Below, in pieces: positions 33,345 through 44,400 of a DNA stretch of 64,000 nucleotides. Below the pieces are notes generated by a model that saw only the letters and a list, made by a program, of their open reading frames with translations, made no database searches and was not told the origin of the DNA. This DNA comes from Blattamonas nauphoetae (Eukaryota; Preaxostyla; Oxymonadida). A program made the position numbers and the translations under genes. The DNA is taken from contig JARBJD010000025.1 of assembly GCA_033064195.1 (NCBI GenBank), positions 186,001 to 250,000 of the forward strand, read 5' to 3'. Numbering within the stretch: position 1 is the stretch's first letter; each line of letters begins with the position of its first letter.

Positions 33345-34660
33345 GAAAGGACCTGTGGGCCACTTCATGGACCTTATCTCAATGGAGTGGGAGCTAAGGT
33401 TTGTGAGGAGCGACTGGTAAGAGAGCTCCTCTCGAAGTCGACACGCAGATCTCTCTTTCTTCGTGTTATTTTCGACTTTGAATCACATTTTAATCTTCTC
33501 AAACCTAAATATAGACATCGTATCCTGTTTTTGGGCTTTTCACTTCACTTAACAGCATTATTGCATCAGTTGATTCAAATCTCGATCAGAACCTGGGTTG
33601 ATCAAGTCTCATCGCCTGCACAACGAATAACTGCACCTGGCTGGATGCTCCCCAGCAAGTGTTTGTTCTCCCATTCCTTTTCCATACTCCTTTTCATCAT
33701 CATCGTTTCCACTACTGAATTCCACCAGCAACCAGCGTTTGCCAATGCCCCTGTAAAATTCTGGATTCAATTTCACCAGATATCCTCTCTCCTCATGTCT
33801 CCAAGTTCACTCTCACTGATCTCCTCATCCATCCTCCAGGATCTCCAATCAGAATCGACGGTTCACTCACCAATCGTATGCCCTTCTCTTCTTCGAATAT
33901 CTCTCTTGACTTCATCATCTTTCTTAATCCTGATGACACTCTCGTTTCCTCCACACCTCAATCGATTTTGATCTGGAACCAGTCTCCTCCGCACATGGCT
34001 GAACATTACACCCCGCTTGAAAGAAGAACAATGAAACCAGGATGACAGGAAATGATGACGCAGGAAGAAATGTGCGAGAAGGAGCGAGAAAGGGGGCATC
34101 TAAAAGATGCAAATTCGGAGGAGAGTGAACGAGGACTGAGAAAGACTGTTGAAGAACAAAGGCTGAAAGATGAAACCAAAAACCAAAGATAAACATAATT
34201 ACAAGGCTGTGGACAACATAATGAGGTCAGACCAGGAAAGAAGCTGAAGGCGTGAGGAGTAACCAACTATGGCCCAAACGCGTTGTCCTCCCTGCCCAGT
34301 GCAAAGAGACATTGCAGATATGAGAAAAGCCGGAAAAACACGAAGAATATACAAGAGGGAGTGCAAAGGATGAGGAGACGAGGCGGAGACACAGACATCG
34401 TTAAGGACACGCTTGTTCGAACAAATGCGGTCTTCATGACATGCACCTTTGGCTTTGCGAGTGGTGGTTCCAAGGAAAAGACCATACACCCCTCGCTGTT
34501 GAAGATGGATGGTGGTACACAGTCAATCACCCTTCTGAACATGACCAGCAGATCTACATCGATTTTGAAGCTGTCGACAGCTGATTCTGGACGAATAGTG
34601 TCCGAAAACGCAAACTCTCTTCCAGGCATCTATCGCCCTCGTCCAATCGTTCCTGGTCTC
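33345..34660. other. Dispersed repeat followed by unresolved frames
   Basis: 33345-33437 is the repeat also seen near 28.3-28.6 kb. Beyond it, plus-strand 33297-33971 and minus-strand 34199-34629 are open. The latter includes DTIRPESAVDSFKIDVDLLV and looks protein-like. Strand and gene structure are undecided. Confidence 0.3.
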
Positions 34661-34674
34661 AATTGCCAAGCGAG

Positions 34675-37546
34675 ATGATGGCATGGAAATCCTCCTTCTT
34701 CTCGTCGCTTTCTGAGAACTCGGAGTCTGTTCAGCGGATTGATGAACAGGAATTGGACCGTCTTGGCGGATGGAGGCGAGCAGTCCTCTTGATCGACGAA
34801 ATCTGCATCATGTGCCGTGGACAGGAAGACAATTTAATCCAATCTGTCGTCACAGAACTTGTCGACAACGGCGTTATCTCCAAACTAACAAGGGTCCTCA
34901 CGAAGATCATCGTAATCCCAGATGCCAACGCTAACACAAGACACCATCACACTCGACCACCTGACACTCAATTCAGTCAACAGAACAGCCAACCATTCTT
35001 TTCATATTTGCGAGAGAATGACAAGGCAGATCAGATTTCTACGCCCCTCACGCCAACACCACCGAAACAGACGTCGCCTTTCCTTGCCCTCACGAATACG
35101 CTTCTGTCGTTGCTCTCGTTCAACGCACAGGCTGTTATCACCGCACATCAGGACGAACATGTCCAGAATTATCCCTCTCTGCACACCATCGTGTTCGCGA
35201 TCCTCTTTGCATCACCGAGATCAATCACGCAACAATTGTTTGATGTGGTTTTTCTCATAATGACAAATACACCAGCGTCCCATCCCCTTTCTTCGCTGAT
35301 CACTAAGCACCTAATTCCGCTCCTATTCAGCCCCATCACGTCAGTCCCTCTGACCCATCAACTCTCCCTCTTTCCTCCCCCAAAACCCAACCTTTCCGAC
35401 AACCACGCCCTCCAAGAAGTCCTGACACTCTCACTCGCGGGTATTCCCTCATCTTCAGACGAGATCTCCTCGCGTGATCTGGTGTCCCTTCATCCGTGTA
35501 CCGATTGCTCATACTGCCTAAACGCATGGAAACACAGAACAGGTGTTGCAGATCTCGAAGATGAATCGATCCCGACATTTCCTCTTTCTTCTGTCCCCTC
35601 CAGCAACTGTGTGAACTGGCGTGCCATTTGGTATCCACGAGTCACCCTCAAATCCTCTCTTTCTTCTCAAACTCGGTGTTCACCCAGCATATTCTTATTT
35701 TGTTCGGACAGATCCCCATTTCTTCCTCGTTTAGTTTGCCCGCTCTTCGCTACCTTCGAACCGCCCTCCATTCGTCCAACACTCTTTTGACCTTATTTTT
35801 CCCCCCAAACACGCCAAACATGACACTTCCGTCAATTTCTGGATTAGATTTTCATCATCCCCTTTCTTTTGCTGGACCAGGTGAACCTGTCGTCCTTCCT
35901 CCCGCCCGCTCTCTTCGACCACCCGTCATTCGCCCCAACCAATCCCTTCTATCTCATCTTCACTCCATTCCTGAAACACCGTCTGTCAGATCACGCTCTG
36001 AGCTCGTCCCTTCTCGAGTTTCTCCTCACCCTCCTTCCTCAAAACCACTCATCAGGAAGAAACACGCCACGGGATCCTTCTTCTCTTCGTGTACCCGTTC
36101 ATGGTGATGCAGTTTGCCCAGCGTGTCCGGACCATCGAGATGGAGGGGATGGAAGAACGGCGATTGGAGGAACAGAGCTTTCGGGAAGAGATGGCACGAG
36201 TCGAACAGAACTGGGTGGGTAACCTGAAGGACAAGGGGAAGGAAGAAATCATGCTTGATTTTGTCGAATGGCGTCTTGCTCGATTTGATTGTCATTCTGT
36301 AGCAACAGTCCAAACAATCAACAACCACTCCCCACACTCGCACAGTCTCTTTCACCCACAACTCCCTTCTCGAGCTTCCTGAGGTGAAGGGAGTGGGGAT
36401 GGTTGACGTGTTGGAGTGGCTGTGTCGAGACGAGTACATCCTCGAGCTGTGCGACGCTGTCTCCGAAGCGTTGGACGAAGATGGGACCCTCGAAGCTGAT
36501 CTGGAGAAGTGGTGTTCGAAGACAAGCGAGATTCAAGAGCAGCTTCTCGTCGACCTCAAACAACGAAACGCGCAGACGAGACTCGACGCCGAGCAGCAAA
36601 GGCAAGAGGAATGGGAGTTCTTCGTCAAGTCGAGAGCGGAAGAGGAGGAGTCGAAGGCACAGAAGGCCACTGTAGTCTCAATCGATTCTCCGCCAACCCA
36701 GCCTTCGCACATTCGGGGATCGTCGCCGTGGCAGACAGACTCTCCGCTGTTCTCAACATCGCAACACTCACCGGCGTCGATCTCTCGCTCCTTCCTCTCT
36801 CTTCAGATGGCGTCGACTAGTTGGATGCCCCCGTTCCCCTCCACCACTCCTCAGCCACGCAGCATCAACCACTCCCTCTCTGCCCAGCGCTTCATGTTTG
36901 AGGCTGGCAGTCCGAGCACAATGTCCGACAGCACACCTCCCCTGATCAGTCTCAAAATCATGTCTCGATCGCCAGCCACGTCGGAAGAGTCTTCGGAGGC
37001 TGGCAGAGCATCCCAACCATCTTCCATTCGCTTCACAAGTCGTCGTCTGGGAAGCAGACAGTCCCTACAGCACAATCACCGAAATCAACCCAGTCACCAC
37101 CGCATGAACCAAAGCAACCGATCTTCGAGGAACTGCACTGTTCGCCGACAGATTCGCATCAGCTTCTCTTCAACACACCTCCCTTCCCACACTCCCTCCT
37201 CTCCGCTGCCACATCCTCCTCCCTGCCTCGACCCACTCCTCGCCCGCCTTCTCGCCAGTCCCCCACACTCCGTCCCTCAGGCAAAGAGGTCGAGACCGAC
37301 ACGTTGGGATCGTTTGAACTGGTTGGGATTGACGAGATTGAGGCTGTCGACACTGGACACTTCAACGCGTCGTCGCCCTTCTCTTCCTCTCCTTTCACGG
37401 CTTCTCTCTCGCGGTTCAGTGTAAGTGTCCCAAGTGACACCGCAACAATCTCATTCCTTCCTCAGAACTCGCCTTCAGACACGCAATCACTCGGCTTGGG
37501 AATGTCTACCGCGTTTGAGTGTGAAAGCGATGATGGAGGACATTAA
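34675..37546 (+). CDS. Multi-exon host-like gene: helical repeats then coiled coil
   Basis: The first exon-like frame (from the ATG at 34675 to about 35790) reads WRRAVLLIDEICIMCRGQED, SVVTELVDNGVISKL and later NTLLSLLSFNAQAVITAHQD, the look of an armadillo/HEAT-type helical protein. Plus-strand frames then follow in turn: 35628-36107 (ALRYLRTALHSSNTLLTLF), 35869-36222 (HALSSSLLEFLLTLLPQN), 36089-36382 (coiled coil: MEERRLEEQSFREEMARVEQ) and 36384-37424 (LEWLCRDEYILELCDAVSEA, then a Ser/Pro-rich tail). The regular succession on one strand suggests small introns rather than decay. The function is unknown. The gene lies entirely inside the 9.6-kb element, near its right end, so it looks like captured cargo. 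Confidence 0.5.
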
Positions 37547-37781
37547 CAAGGCGATACGTCCTGTGGATGAAGACTGAACGGCCAGTGATTGGGATGAGGA
37601 TACTGCAGCGGCAGCAAGCGACATTCATGGGTGGGATCAACTCTGAAGTCAACTCCAAACTGCAATGCCGAAAAATGCGAAATGATCAACACAAAATTCA
37701 CATTTCACGTCGTATTCTTTGATTGCAAACATTTTTAAGTCGAAATGAACCAAAACAAGAGAGATCTGCGTGAAGACTTCG

Positions 37782-37849
37782 AGATCTGCGCCTAGACCGA
37801 TCTGCAGATCTGCGTCTAGACTTTTCCGGATCTGAGCCTAGACTTACCC
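37782..37849. repeat. Right terminal inverted repeat of the 9.6-kb element
   Basis: This is the inverse of 28207-28274 with four differences. The directly flanking 9-mer CTCACCTGA is at 37850-37858. Confidence 0.85.
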
Positions 37850-38414
37850 CTCACCTGACTCACCCTCAAAAGACCTCACCTCTTTTCTAATTTATGTTTT
37901 TGGTTTAATTTTCACGAGGATTCTCATTTCATGAAAAATTGATTATAGTTTGAGCAAAATTTCTAAATGTGAGATGGATAGTGGAAAATAATGTGGTGCT
38001 GTTTTTCGCTTCTATTTTCTCAATAAGCTCAATCAAGGAGAAATTTCCTCTTTTTTTTCATTAAATGGATTCGAGAAGCTCATTTAACATCTAAAATCAA
38101 ATTGAAAGTCATATTGGATCACTCTATGGAAAAACTGAAAATTGATCCAACCCACCAACTTTTTGGTCGTCTGGATCAAGTGACAATTTCAGTGATTTTT
38201 GCGAAAAAGAGAGAAATTCAACTGTTTCTGGTGAAGTGGAAGGAAATTTAAGGTGCGAAATGGTGTCGGAGAGTCGTGTTGTGGTCGATGATCTCGCTTT
38301 TTTGGCTTTTCAGTTGCCTATTTCGGACATCGAGAGACCTCACCTCCAAAATGGGGAGGTGAGGTCTTTCGACCTCACGTTTACACTAAATCTGTCTGAC
38401 AACTATAAACCCTG

Positions 38415-39817
38415 AGAATAGATGTGACATATTGGAAACGTATCCCGCCTCCTTCTGACATTGACCCTGTGGTTGTGCTGTTTTTGAAAAAGGAGAACGA
38501 GATAGTGGCTGTAGTTGCTCGTAATACAAACACACTTCCACCTAAATCAGTCGCTGAGCAGTTCGAGAATGACGACGATTTCAAAGTAAAGGGAAAGTTC
38601 GCTGCTGATGATGTGTGGTAGAAAGAGACAGTACCGCCAAAATAGGTGGTCGATCTGATATGAGCAAAGGAGCATTCGGAGATCGATAGCGAAGATAGGG
38701 GACCATGATGATAAATGGCTGATCCGATTGTCGATGCAATCATCGAATGGAAAGTGCAGCGGGTGAAGATGATTTCTGATGCAGTGGAGGATGAATTAAA
38801 CTCATATCGAGTGTCCGACGACGAGCGATGTTGGAGGGAATACGTCGGTCCATCCGAAGGCGAAAGAGAAGAGGAGCAACCAGCGAACGACGAATTCATG
38901 CACAGAAGGTCCCCGCCACTGTTCAGGTCAAGCGATGTCGTCCCAGCGAGGTGGTCAGCACTGTCCGCCACTGAAGTCCCCACGATCCCTTGCGAGAACA
39001 AAGAACACGCAATCACATCACGCCTTCCACACCACGACACGTTCCGCAACTCACCCGCAACAAGCCATGTCGACACTCCCATCGACGCCATCCCAACATC
39101 TCGACCCCCACTTCCAACCGACGAGAAGTCCACCAGAGGGCCAGTTCCCCCAAGAAGAGCGCAGTCCGACAGACAAAGTGAGACACTGCGGATCGAATGA
39201 ACAGGGTCAGGCCAGCTGCAATCTGAATGACCTGAGGGCGGATGAGCCAACTCGCTGAACATTCCCAGAGGGAGCAGGGTGTGCGGGCACGACGATCGGT
39301 GCGTGGTGTTAACAAGGCTAATCGATGTCCCATCTCGCCCCGACCGCCCAAACAGCACAAATGGAGATGCCTCACAATTTGAGACAATTCTGCATGTTGC
39401 AAGTGTTAATGTTGATGATGAGATCTTGATCACGCAAATCCCGTCCGGACCACAATCAAAAGCAAGGTCTGACAGTAAAATCGAACTGTTGCACAAAATA
39501 AAGATCGATGAAATCGACTTCCCGTCAGCGTTAAACTCCTTTCTGGTCTTCGGTGGAGAGTTTTCGTTCGTTCGGACACACGACGAATGAAGAATAGTTG
39601 TCTTGTCACCCCAGAGAGCAATCTCCCTCGAATCGATCACATATTCTTCCGCGTGATACAATGGGGCAATAAGTACTATTTTTGAATGATTCAATTCTGT
39701 TGGTTCTTTTTCAAGTTCGAGTTCAATGTCGAATGGCGTCGTATTGTCAGGTGGTATCGATGCTCCGCAAGAGACGAAGCATGTGACCAGTGCAAATATG
39801 GGTAAAAGTGCAATCAT
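38415..39817 (-). pseudogene. Surface protein, copy 1, 5' segment with signal peptide
   Basis: It begins MIALLPIFALVTCFVSCGAS, a clear signal peptide, and continues through the first beta-helix (SECSFAHIRSTTYFGGTVSF, SSSFSNCSATDLGGSVFVL) to GGGIRFQYVTSI. The insertion border cuts the gene there. The following residues before the stop at 38381 are MITE-encoded. It is colinear with the N-terminus of copy 2. The original gene resumed at 28179. Whether a truncated secreted beta-helix is still made cannot be told. Confidence 0.85.
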
Positions 39818-39936
39818 AAAGCGTTTGTCAGTTTCTGCAAGAGTTCAAGAATACAATTTAAGGGTGCGATCATGATTCTGAACTAATATGAGCGTAATTA
39901 GCATCATTGGTTCGTTTCCAGATCTTTAAAAATTGG

Positions 39937-40417
39937 GCAAGGGTGGACTTTCTGGGCCAAAAAACTCTAAGTAGTGGCAAAAAAGTTGTGCTCGGCGGGA
40001 GTCGAACCCCGAGCACAACAGTCGACAGAGGGGTTGGCTACCGCTAGGCCAAACGCGCCGCACGTTCACTTCCAAAAAATTGGTGTCTTGAAGGGAGAAC
40101 TGCAGTAGATTGTCACTTCACGATACATCATGATCAATCGCTATGTTTTGAAAAATTGCAAGAAAATACGAGACATAAAGTTGAAATGAATCAAGAAAGC
40201 GTAAAGATGAAGTGATATAGTTCGCCGATCGACCTCATCAAACACGATCGAATGATCGTGACATTCTCTGAGACGATCTCGACAGTATTCTCAACATTTT
40301 GAAAAGAAAACGTGTTCACATCCATATTGGACAATTTATTATGAGAGAATAGCCTCGATGAACTACAATGTCACAACACACCTCGATCACCTTTGGCCCA
40401 GAAAGTCCACTCGTGCC
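39937..40417. mobile_element. Inverted-repeat element holding a tRNA-like sequence
   Basis: Ends GGCAAGGGTGGACTTTCTGG (left) and GGCACGAGTGGACTTTCTGG (right, inverted) match at 23 of 26 positions. The 8-bp direct repeat AAAAATTG flanks the element (39929-39936 and 40418-40425). It has no reading frame. A sequence with pol III promoter boxes lies near its left end. The superfamily is unclear; 8 bp fits hAT or P-like elements. It sits upstream of the copy-1 surface gene, about 120 bp from the start codon. Confidence 0.72.
39985..40059 (-). tRNA. tRNA-like sequence (GUC anticodon position), probably degenerate
   Basis: On the minus strand an A-box-like TGGCCTAGCGG and a B-box GGTTCGACTCC are at tRNA spacing. 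With standard numbering T54-T55-C56 falls right and the anticodon loop reads CTGTCGA, giving GUC (Asp). However, the acceptor, anticodon and outer T stems do not pair. Instead GTTGTGCTCGG and CCGAGCACAAC around the B-box form a perfect 11-bp hairpin, and TTGGC/GCCAA forms a 5-bp D-like arm. I judge it a tRNA relic or a pol III-transcribed hairpin rather than a working tRNA. Confidence 0.45.
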
Positions 40418-40542
40418 AAAAATTGTTCGAGTACATGGAAGCAGTAGAAAGTTTGAGAGGAACAACAATGAAGTCACCTTGTGTCATTGAAGTGAAAAAT
40501 GAAACAAAGACCTCAAGTTGGCCAGAAGGAAGATGAAACCAG

Positions 40543-42113
40543 GGTTAAGTATAGGCGCAGATCCGATTTTCGCTACACGCAGATCTGAAAAATCGGATAC
40601 GCGCAGATCCAAATGGATACACGCAGATCTCACACTTTTTTTGTTATTTTCGATTTTATGTCATGTTTTTGTCTCCTAAAACTTCAGTATTGATCGAGTC
40701 TCTCTTAACCTCCTTTCAGAATAACAAACAGATTGAAATAAACAGATGAAATGTGCAGAGTGGTTCCCAAAAGAAGGGTGGTCGGAGATTTCGATTTAAA
40801 GATGTGGTTGTGGAGGAGATATCGAAAATTCTGGTCGTGTTCCATGGTGATATTCCAACGCTCGGTGATAGTGATGATGAAGAAGGGATGCTGAGGATTA
40901 GTGCCTTCGAAAGTGGAGATGTCAACGTGGGCAATATAGCGACTTAAATTGGATCATAAAGATCGAAATGAGAGGAGAGATGGGCTGAACGGTTGTTTGG
41001 GTTATTTTGAGAGGAGAAAGGGGGTTGAGTGATGAGGTGTGCGGATCTTAACTTTGTCGTCTTGGAGGGGAGATTGGTGAGAGTTCACCTCTTTTTGATG
41101 AAAGAAAGTGTTGGAAGTTTTGGTTGATATTGACTGAACAAACTTTTGGTGAACGCAATCCCAATGTTTGTGTTCTCTGAAGCTGTGTCTGGATGGAATG
41201 CCTGAAGGAAGAAGAAGGCTCTTTTCGGCTCGTGAGAACAACCAGAGAATGAAAGAGAGGAAAGACTGGTGGTATGATCTTTCCTCTCAAGGAAGTTTTG
41301 AGATTGACGAGAACTGCGGACAGTTTCATTCGTGATCGAGGAGATCGTAATATTTGGAATGTTTGCAGGATCAAAGTTTGGACTCATCAGTAGATCCGGA
41401 CGTCTTGGCATTATTTATAGTGGTTTATTCTGATTCGGGAGGAACGATAGTACATGAAGAGAGAGATGTGACTTACGGCGTTATTGAGACAGTGTTGAAG
41501 GAATCTCAATAAAACCCACCAAAAGCGCATCCAACGAAGGAGAGAGACGAAAGACTGTGAGGTTGATTCTTTGGACGGTTTCCAAGAGTAGAAACAGCTC
41601 TTCAGTGTTGGGTGTGGTTCTGTCTGAACCGACAATTGATGAATGTTGCTGAAGAATTCCTACTCTGATGGAACCTCTATATTGGTGAACTCGAACAGAA
41701 AACAAACACAGGTGCGTTGATTTGATGAGATGGATGACAGTCGGGAGGAGTCACAAAAAGGCCTGAGGTGTGATCCGTGAGCAAGAAAATGAGTAAACAT
41801 GGTCGGTATGTGATTAGGAGAGACCTAATTTCCAAACAGCGAGTTCAGATTTTGTGTAGAAATGGTAGATTGAATACGGGTTTTGGTAAGATCAACATTC
41901 TCGTTTGATGACTTTACAGAATCAGATTTGTGAAAAGTATATGAGAGTACAAATGAATTGTGAGCATTCAGAGTGAAATGACATGAATCGGATATGGTAA
42001 GCACAAAACAATCAACGATCCTTTTGGATCTGCGCGTATCCATTTGGATCTGCGCGTATCCGATTTTTTAGATCTGCGCGTAGCCAAAATCGGATCTGCG
42101 CCTATACTTAACC
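40543..42113. mobile_element. Mutator-like element, non-autonomous (1.57 kb)
   Basis: Terminal inverted repeats of about 95 bp start GGTTAAGTATAGGCGCAGAT and contain three or four spaced GCGCAGATC blocks. The 9-bp direct repeat TGAAACCAG flanks the element (40534-40542 and 42114-42122). Block type and duplication length match the 9.6-kb element, so both belong to one superfamily though not to one family. No transposase was recognised. Short frames inside (40753-40947 plus, with FRFKDVVVEEISKILVVFHG; 41085-41411 minus) may be captured scraps. Confidence 0.8.
40753..40947 (+). CDS. Short protein-like frame inside the 1.57-kb element
   Basis: The 64-codon frame reads GGRRFRFKDVVVEEISKILV, then GDSDDEEGMLRISAFESGDV. 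The mix of an acidic patch and hydrophobic strands looks like a genuine exon, but I cannot name the parent gene. It could be a captured exon. Confidence 0.25.
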   Translation: MQSGSQKKGGRRFRFKDVVVEEISKILVVFHGDIPTLGDSDDEEGMLRISAFESGDVNVGNIAT

Positions 42114-42529
42114 TGAAACCAGTCCCATGTGATGGTCTGCAGAACCACTTGACAAAGATTGTGAAATCGTCCCTCTCCGTCACTCGTTTCGAACTGGCGT
42201 GGATTCACAATCATTCGTGTCGATGAACGAGGGGGGTCAAGGTCTTCCGAAGACAGAGTGATGACCATGTCGATCACATCGTCCAACTCGAACGTGTCCT
42301 CTGCCTCATCTGGCTTGCCCCACACTTGTCCGATGGCCGCAAGAATCGGGCAGCTCTGTCTTGGAGTGCATCGTCGAATGGACAGTCAGCTTTTACGAGT
42401 GCCACAAGCGAACAGTTGATCCTCCTTTTCCCGTCGAATGATGGTTTTGAGCGAGGATCGAAATGGAGGAAAAGAAGAGGATCTGTCTTGACATTCAAAT
42501 GATTGTCAGGTGAATGCGGAAAGCAGACA

Positions 42530-44204
42530 TCAGTGGTTGTGGTGAATGCAGTGGGTGATGTTGGCAGATGACTTGAGGGGACGGGAGTGGTGTTGGGGTT
42601 GAGGTTGAAGTGTCGAATCGGAGGTCGAATCCAACAGCAGCTGATCGGAATCTGGCTGACAAGCAAAGAATGTGTGTGGGGATCTTGATTCGATCAGGTT
42701 CCTTCTTCGATGTTCATCTGCGAGAATGCGAAGAGAAGTCGAGAGTGACTCTTTCACGTGGGTCGAATCTTAAGTTCAGATCTGATCACGAGAGACAACG
42801 GAAGAGATGAGATGACAGAGAAGTCGAATTGAAGAATAAAACGAAAAAGAAAAGAAAGTGTTGATGTCACCAGAAGGGAGACTCCAAGAAATCAAAACAC
42901 ACCTGAAAGAAATCATGGATGGCTGGGGAATGGCGGTTGACTGGACTGGCGTTGCTTGAGCGGTCGAGAGGAAGAATGTGCTCTGTCGGTGGAGTTGGAG
43001 GATTTGGAAGGACGACGAGAGTGTCGACGAGGAGGTGATGACCAATTTGGAGAATGTGAAGTGGTTGCGAGTGATATCATTGCTCGTGTGGACCAACGAC
43101 TTAATAAGACACGATTACGAAGGATTTGAGAAGCCTGGTTCGGTCGATTGCTGCAGTGTGAACAGCGAACGGTGTGAAATGGATGTGACGATGCGCATTT
43201 CGCTTTGTATGAGTGAGAACTGAGTCGCTGGCGAGATTTCTTGCCTCGACTGGGTGGAAGCGTTGTGTTTGAAAAGAAAGGGGGGAACGATGTGTGGATG
43301 ATCAGAACTGAGTCGAGCGGCATGAATGGTTGGTGGGGAATGTTTGAATGGATTAGAGTGGCTGTTTCCCGCACGGCTCGACAAGGTAACGAGAAATGCG
43401 AGGATGAGAGGTGGCTGTCTGTGCTGTGATCCGATAAAGAAAAAGGAGTGAACTTCTCACTTTTCTGAGATCAGGGACTCATTTGATGGATTGGCAATGA
43501 TAAACACGAAGTGAAGATGGAGGTGATGAACGACGATTCTTCGTTACAAATGAATGAGTTCGTGCCACAAGAATTAAAAGCCTGTTGGCTTGGTGATAGG
43601 AAAGGATGAGAGAAACGAAAGACAATCATTGTGGAATGGATGAAATGTGGGGCGCATCCCGTTTTGACGAGATAAACGAGAAGTGTTTCTGAGATGGTTG
43701 GAAAGTCGAGATGGGGAAAGATAATCAGGTCACAATGCATCGTTCAGGGACGCAAGGAATTGTGTGGAGAGAGGACGGTTGACGATATGACAGTCAAAGA
43801 CAGCCGCATTGACAACGACGAACCCAAAAGAGCAAACCATTTCGGGACGATTGGAGGCGATCTAAGAATATGTTCATCTGCACCAGCAATCAGTGCATTC
43901 CCAACATCCGAGGAGAGTCCGCAGAAATGAGTTTGCAGTCATTCGAGAGAAGCTGTTTGGATAAGTCAAACGGAATCTCATAATTCTGGGTGATTCGACA
44001 GATAATCTCAGCTTTTGTGAGATATTCAGGCAATCTTCGACAAGATAGTGTCTATAATCTCCGTCCTTGTCGTTCAACAGCTTCTGTTCGAGTGGGTCTT
44101 CGAAGCCTTCCGAAAACAGGGCTTGCATCATCCGGTGCCCAGAATGGGACGATCAGAAAGCCTTTCAACAACAGAGCTTGCTCATCGGGGTGAGGGATCG
44201 AGGT
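42530..44204. other. Duplicated region 3' of the surface-protein gene, copy 2
   Basis: Paralogous to 11290-12960 at high identity, including GGTTGAGGTTGAAGTGTCGA and GAGTGACTCTTTCACGTGGG. Relative to copy 1, several short insertions and deletions shift frames on either strand (for example around 42990-43010), which argues against both strands being intact coding sequence. No domain was recognised. Confidence 0.4.
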
Positions 44205-44400
44205 GGTTGAGAGAGGCGACATCAGCGACGATGGGAGGGGTGAGATTGGTGGATGGAAATAGTGTTGCTCATCGTCACGACTGATCGAGGTGGATGAGTG
44301 AGGCGACATCAGCGACGATGGGAGGGGTGAGATTGGTGGATGGATCAAGTGTTGTTCATCGTGACGACTGATCGAGGTGGATGAGTGAGGCGACATCAGT
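44205..44400. repeat. Minisatellite of 86-87-bp units, copy 2
   Basis: About 2.3 units of the array family seen at 12985-13181 and 20909-21236, in the same position relative to the surface gene. One unit has GGATCAAGTGTTGTTCATCG in place of the usual GGAAATAGTGTTGCTCATCG. Confidence 0.85.

Larger units (their letters stand above)
28207..37849. mobile_element. Large Mutator-like element with gene cargo (9.64 kb)
   Basis: The termini of about 68 bp are inverted copies with four differences. They start GGGTAGGTCTAGACTCAGAT (left) and GGGTAAGTCTAGGCTCAGAT (right, inverted) and carry repeated GCGCAGATCT blocks. The 9-bp direct repeat CTCACCTGA flanks the element (28198-28206 and 37850-37858). Nine-base duplications with long ends suggest the Mutator superfamily. 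No MuDR-type transposase was recognised. The interior has a minus-strand gene-like region (29-31.2 kb), an uninterrupted hAT MITE (32681-33263) and a plus-strand multi-exon gene (34.7-37.5 kb). Confidence 0.78.
28180..38414. mobile_element. hAT-like MITE, split by a large nested element
   Basis: The MITE consists of 28180-28206 plus 37850-38414. Its ends are CAGGGTTTGGATCGGG and, inverted, CAGGGTTTATAGTTGTC, flanked by AGAATAGA (one extra C at the left). An uninterrupted sister copy lies at 32681-33263 and is nearly identical across its ~580 bp. The insertion splits the first beta-helix of the surface gene. The 9.6-kb element landed 27 bp from the left tip. Confidence 0.8.

Noticed and set aside
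28180-38414. Treating 28.2-38.4 kb as one inserted element
   Set aside because: The outer ends match a 583-bp MITE with an intact sister at 32681-33263, and a second set of ends with its own 9-bp duplication starts 27 bp inside, so there are two nested elements.
38715-39258. Plus-strand frames opposite the N-terminal part of the surface gene
   Set aside because: They are repeated almost identically opposite copy 2 (48685-49225) only because the sense strand is conserved; there is no independent protein signal.
39985-40059. A functional tRNA-Asp gene
   Set aside because: The loop motifs fit but the acceptor, anticodon and T stems do not pair; a competing perfect hairpin occupies the 3' half.
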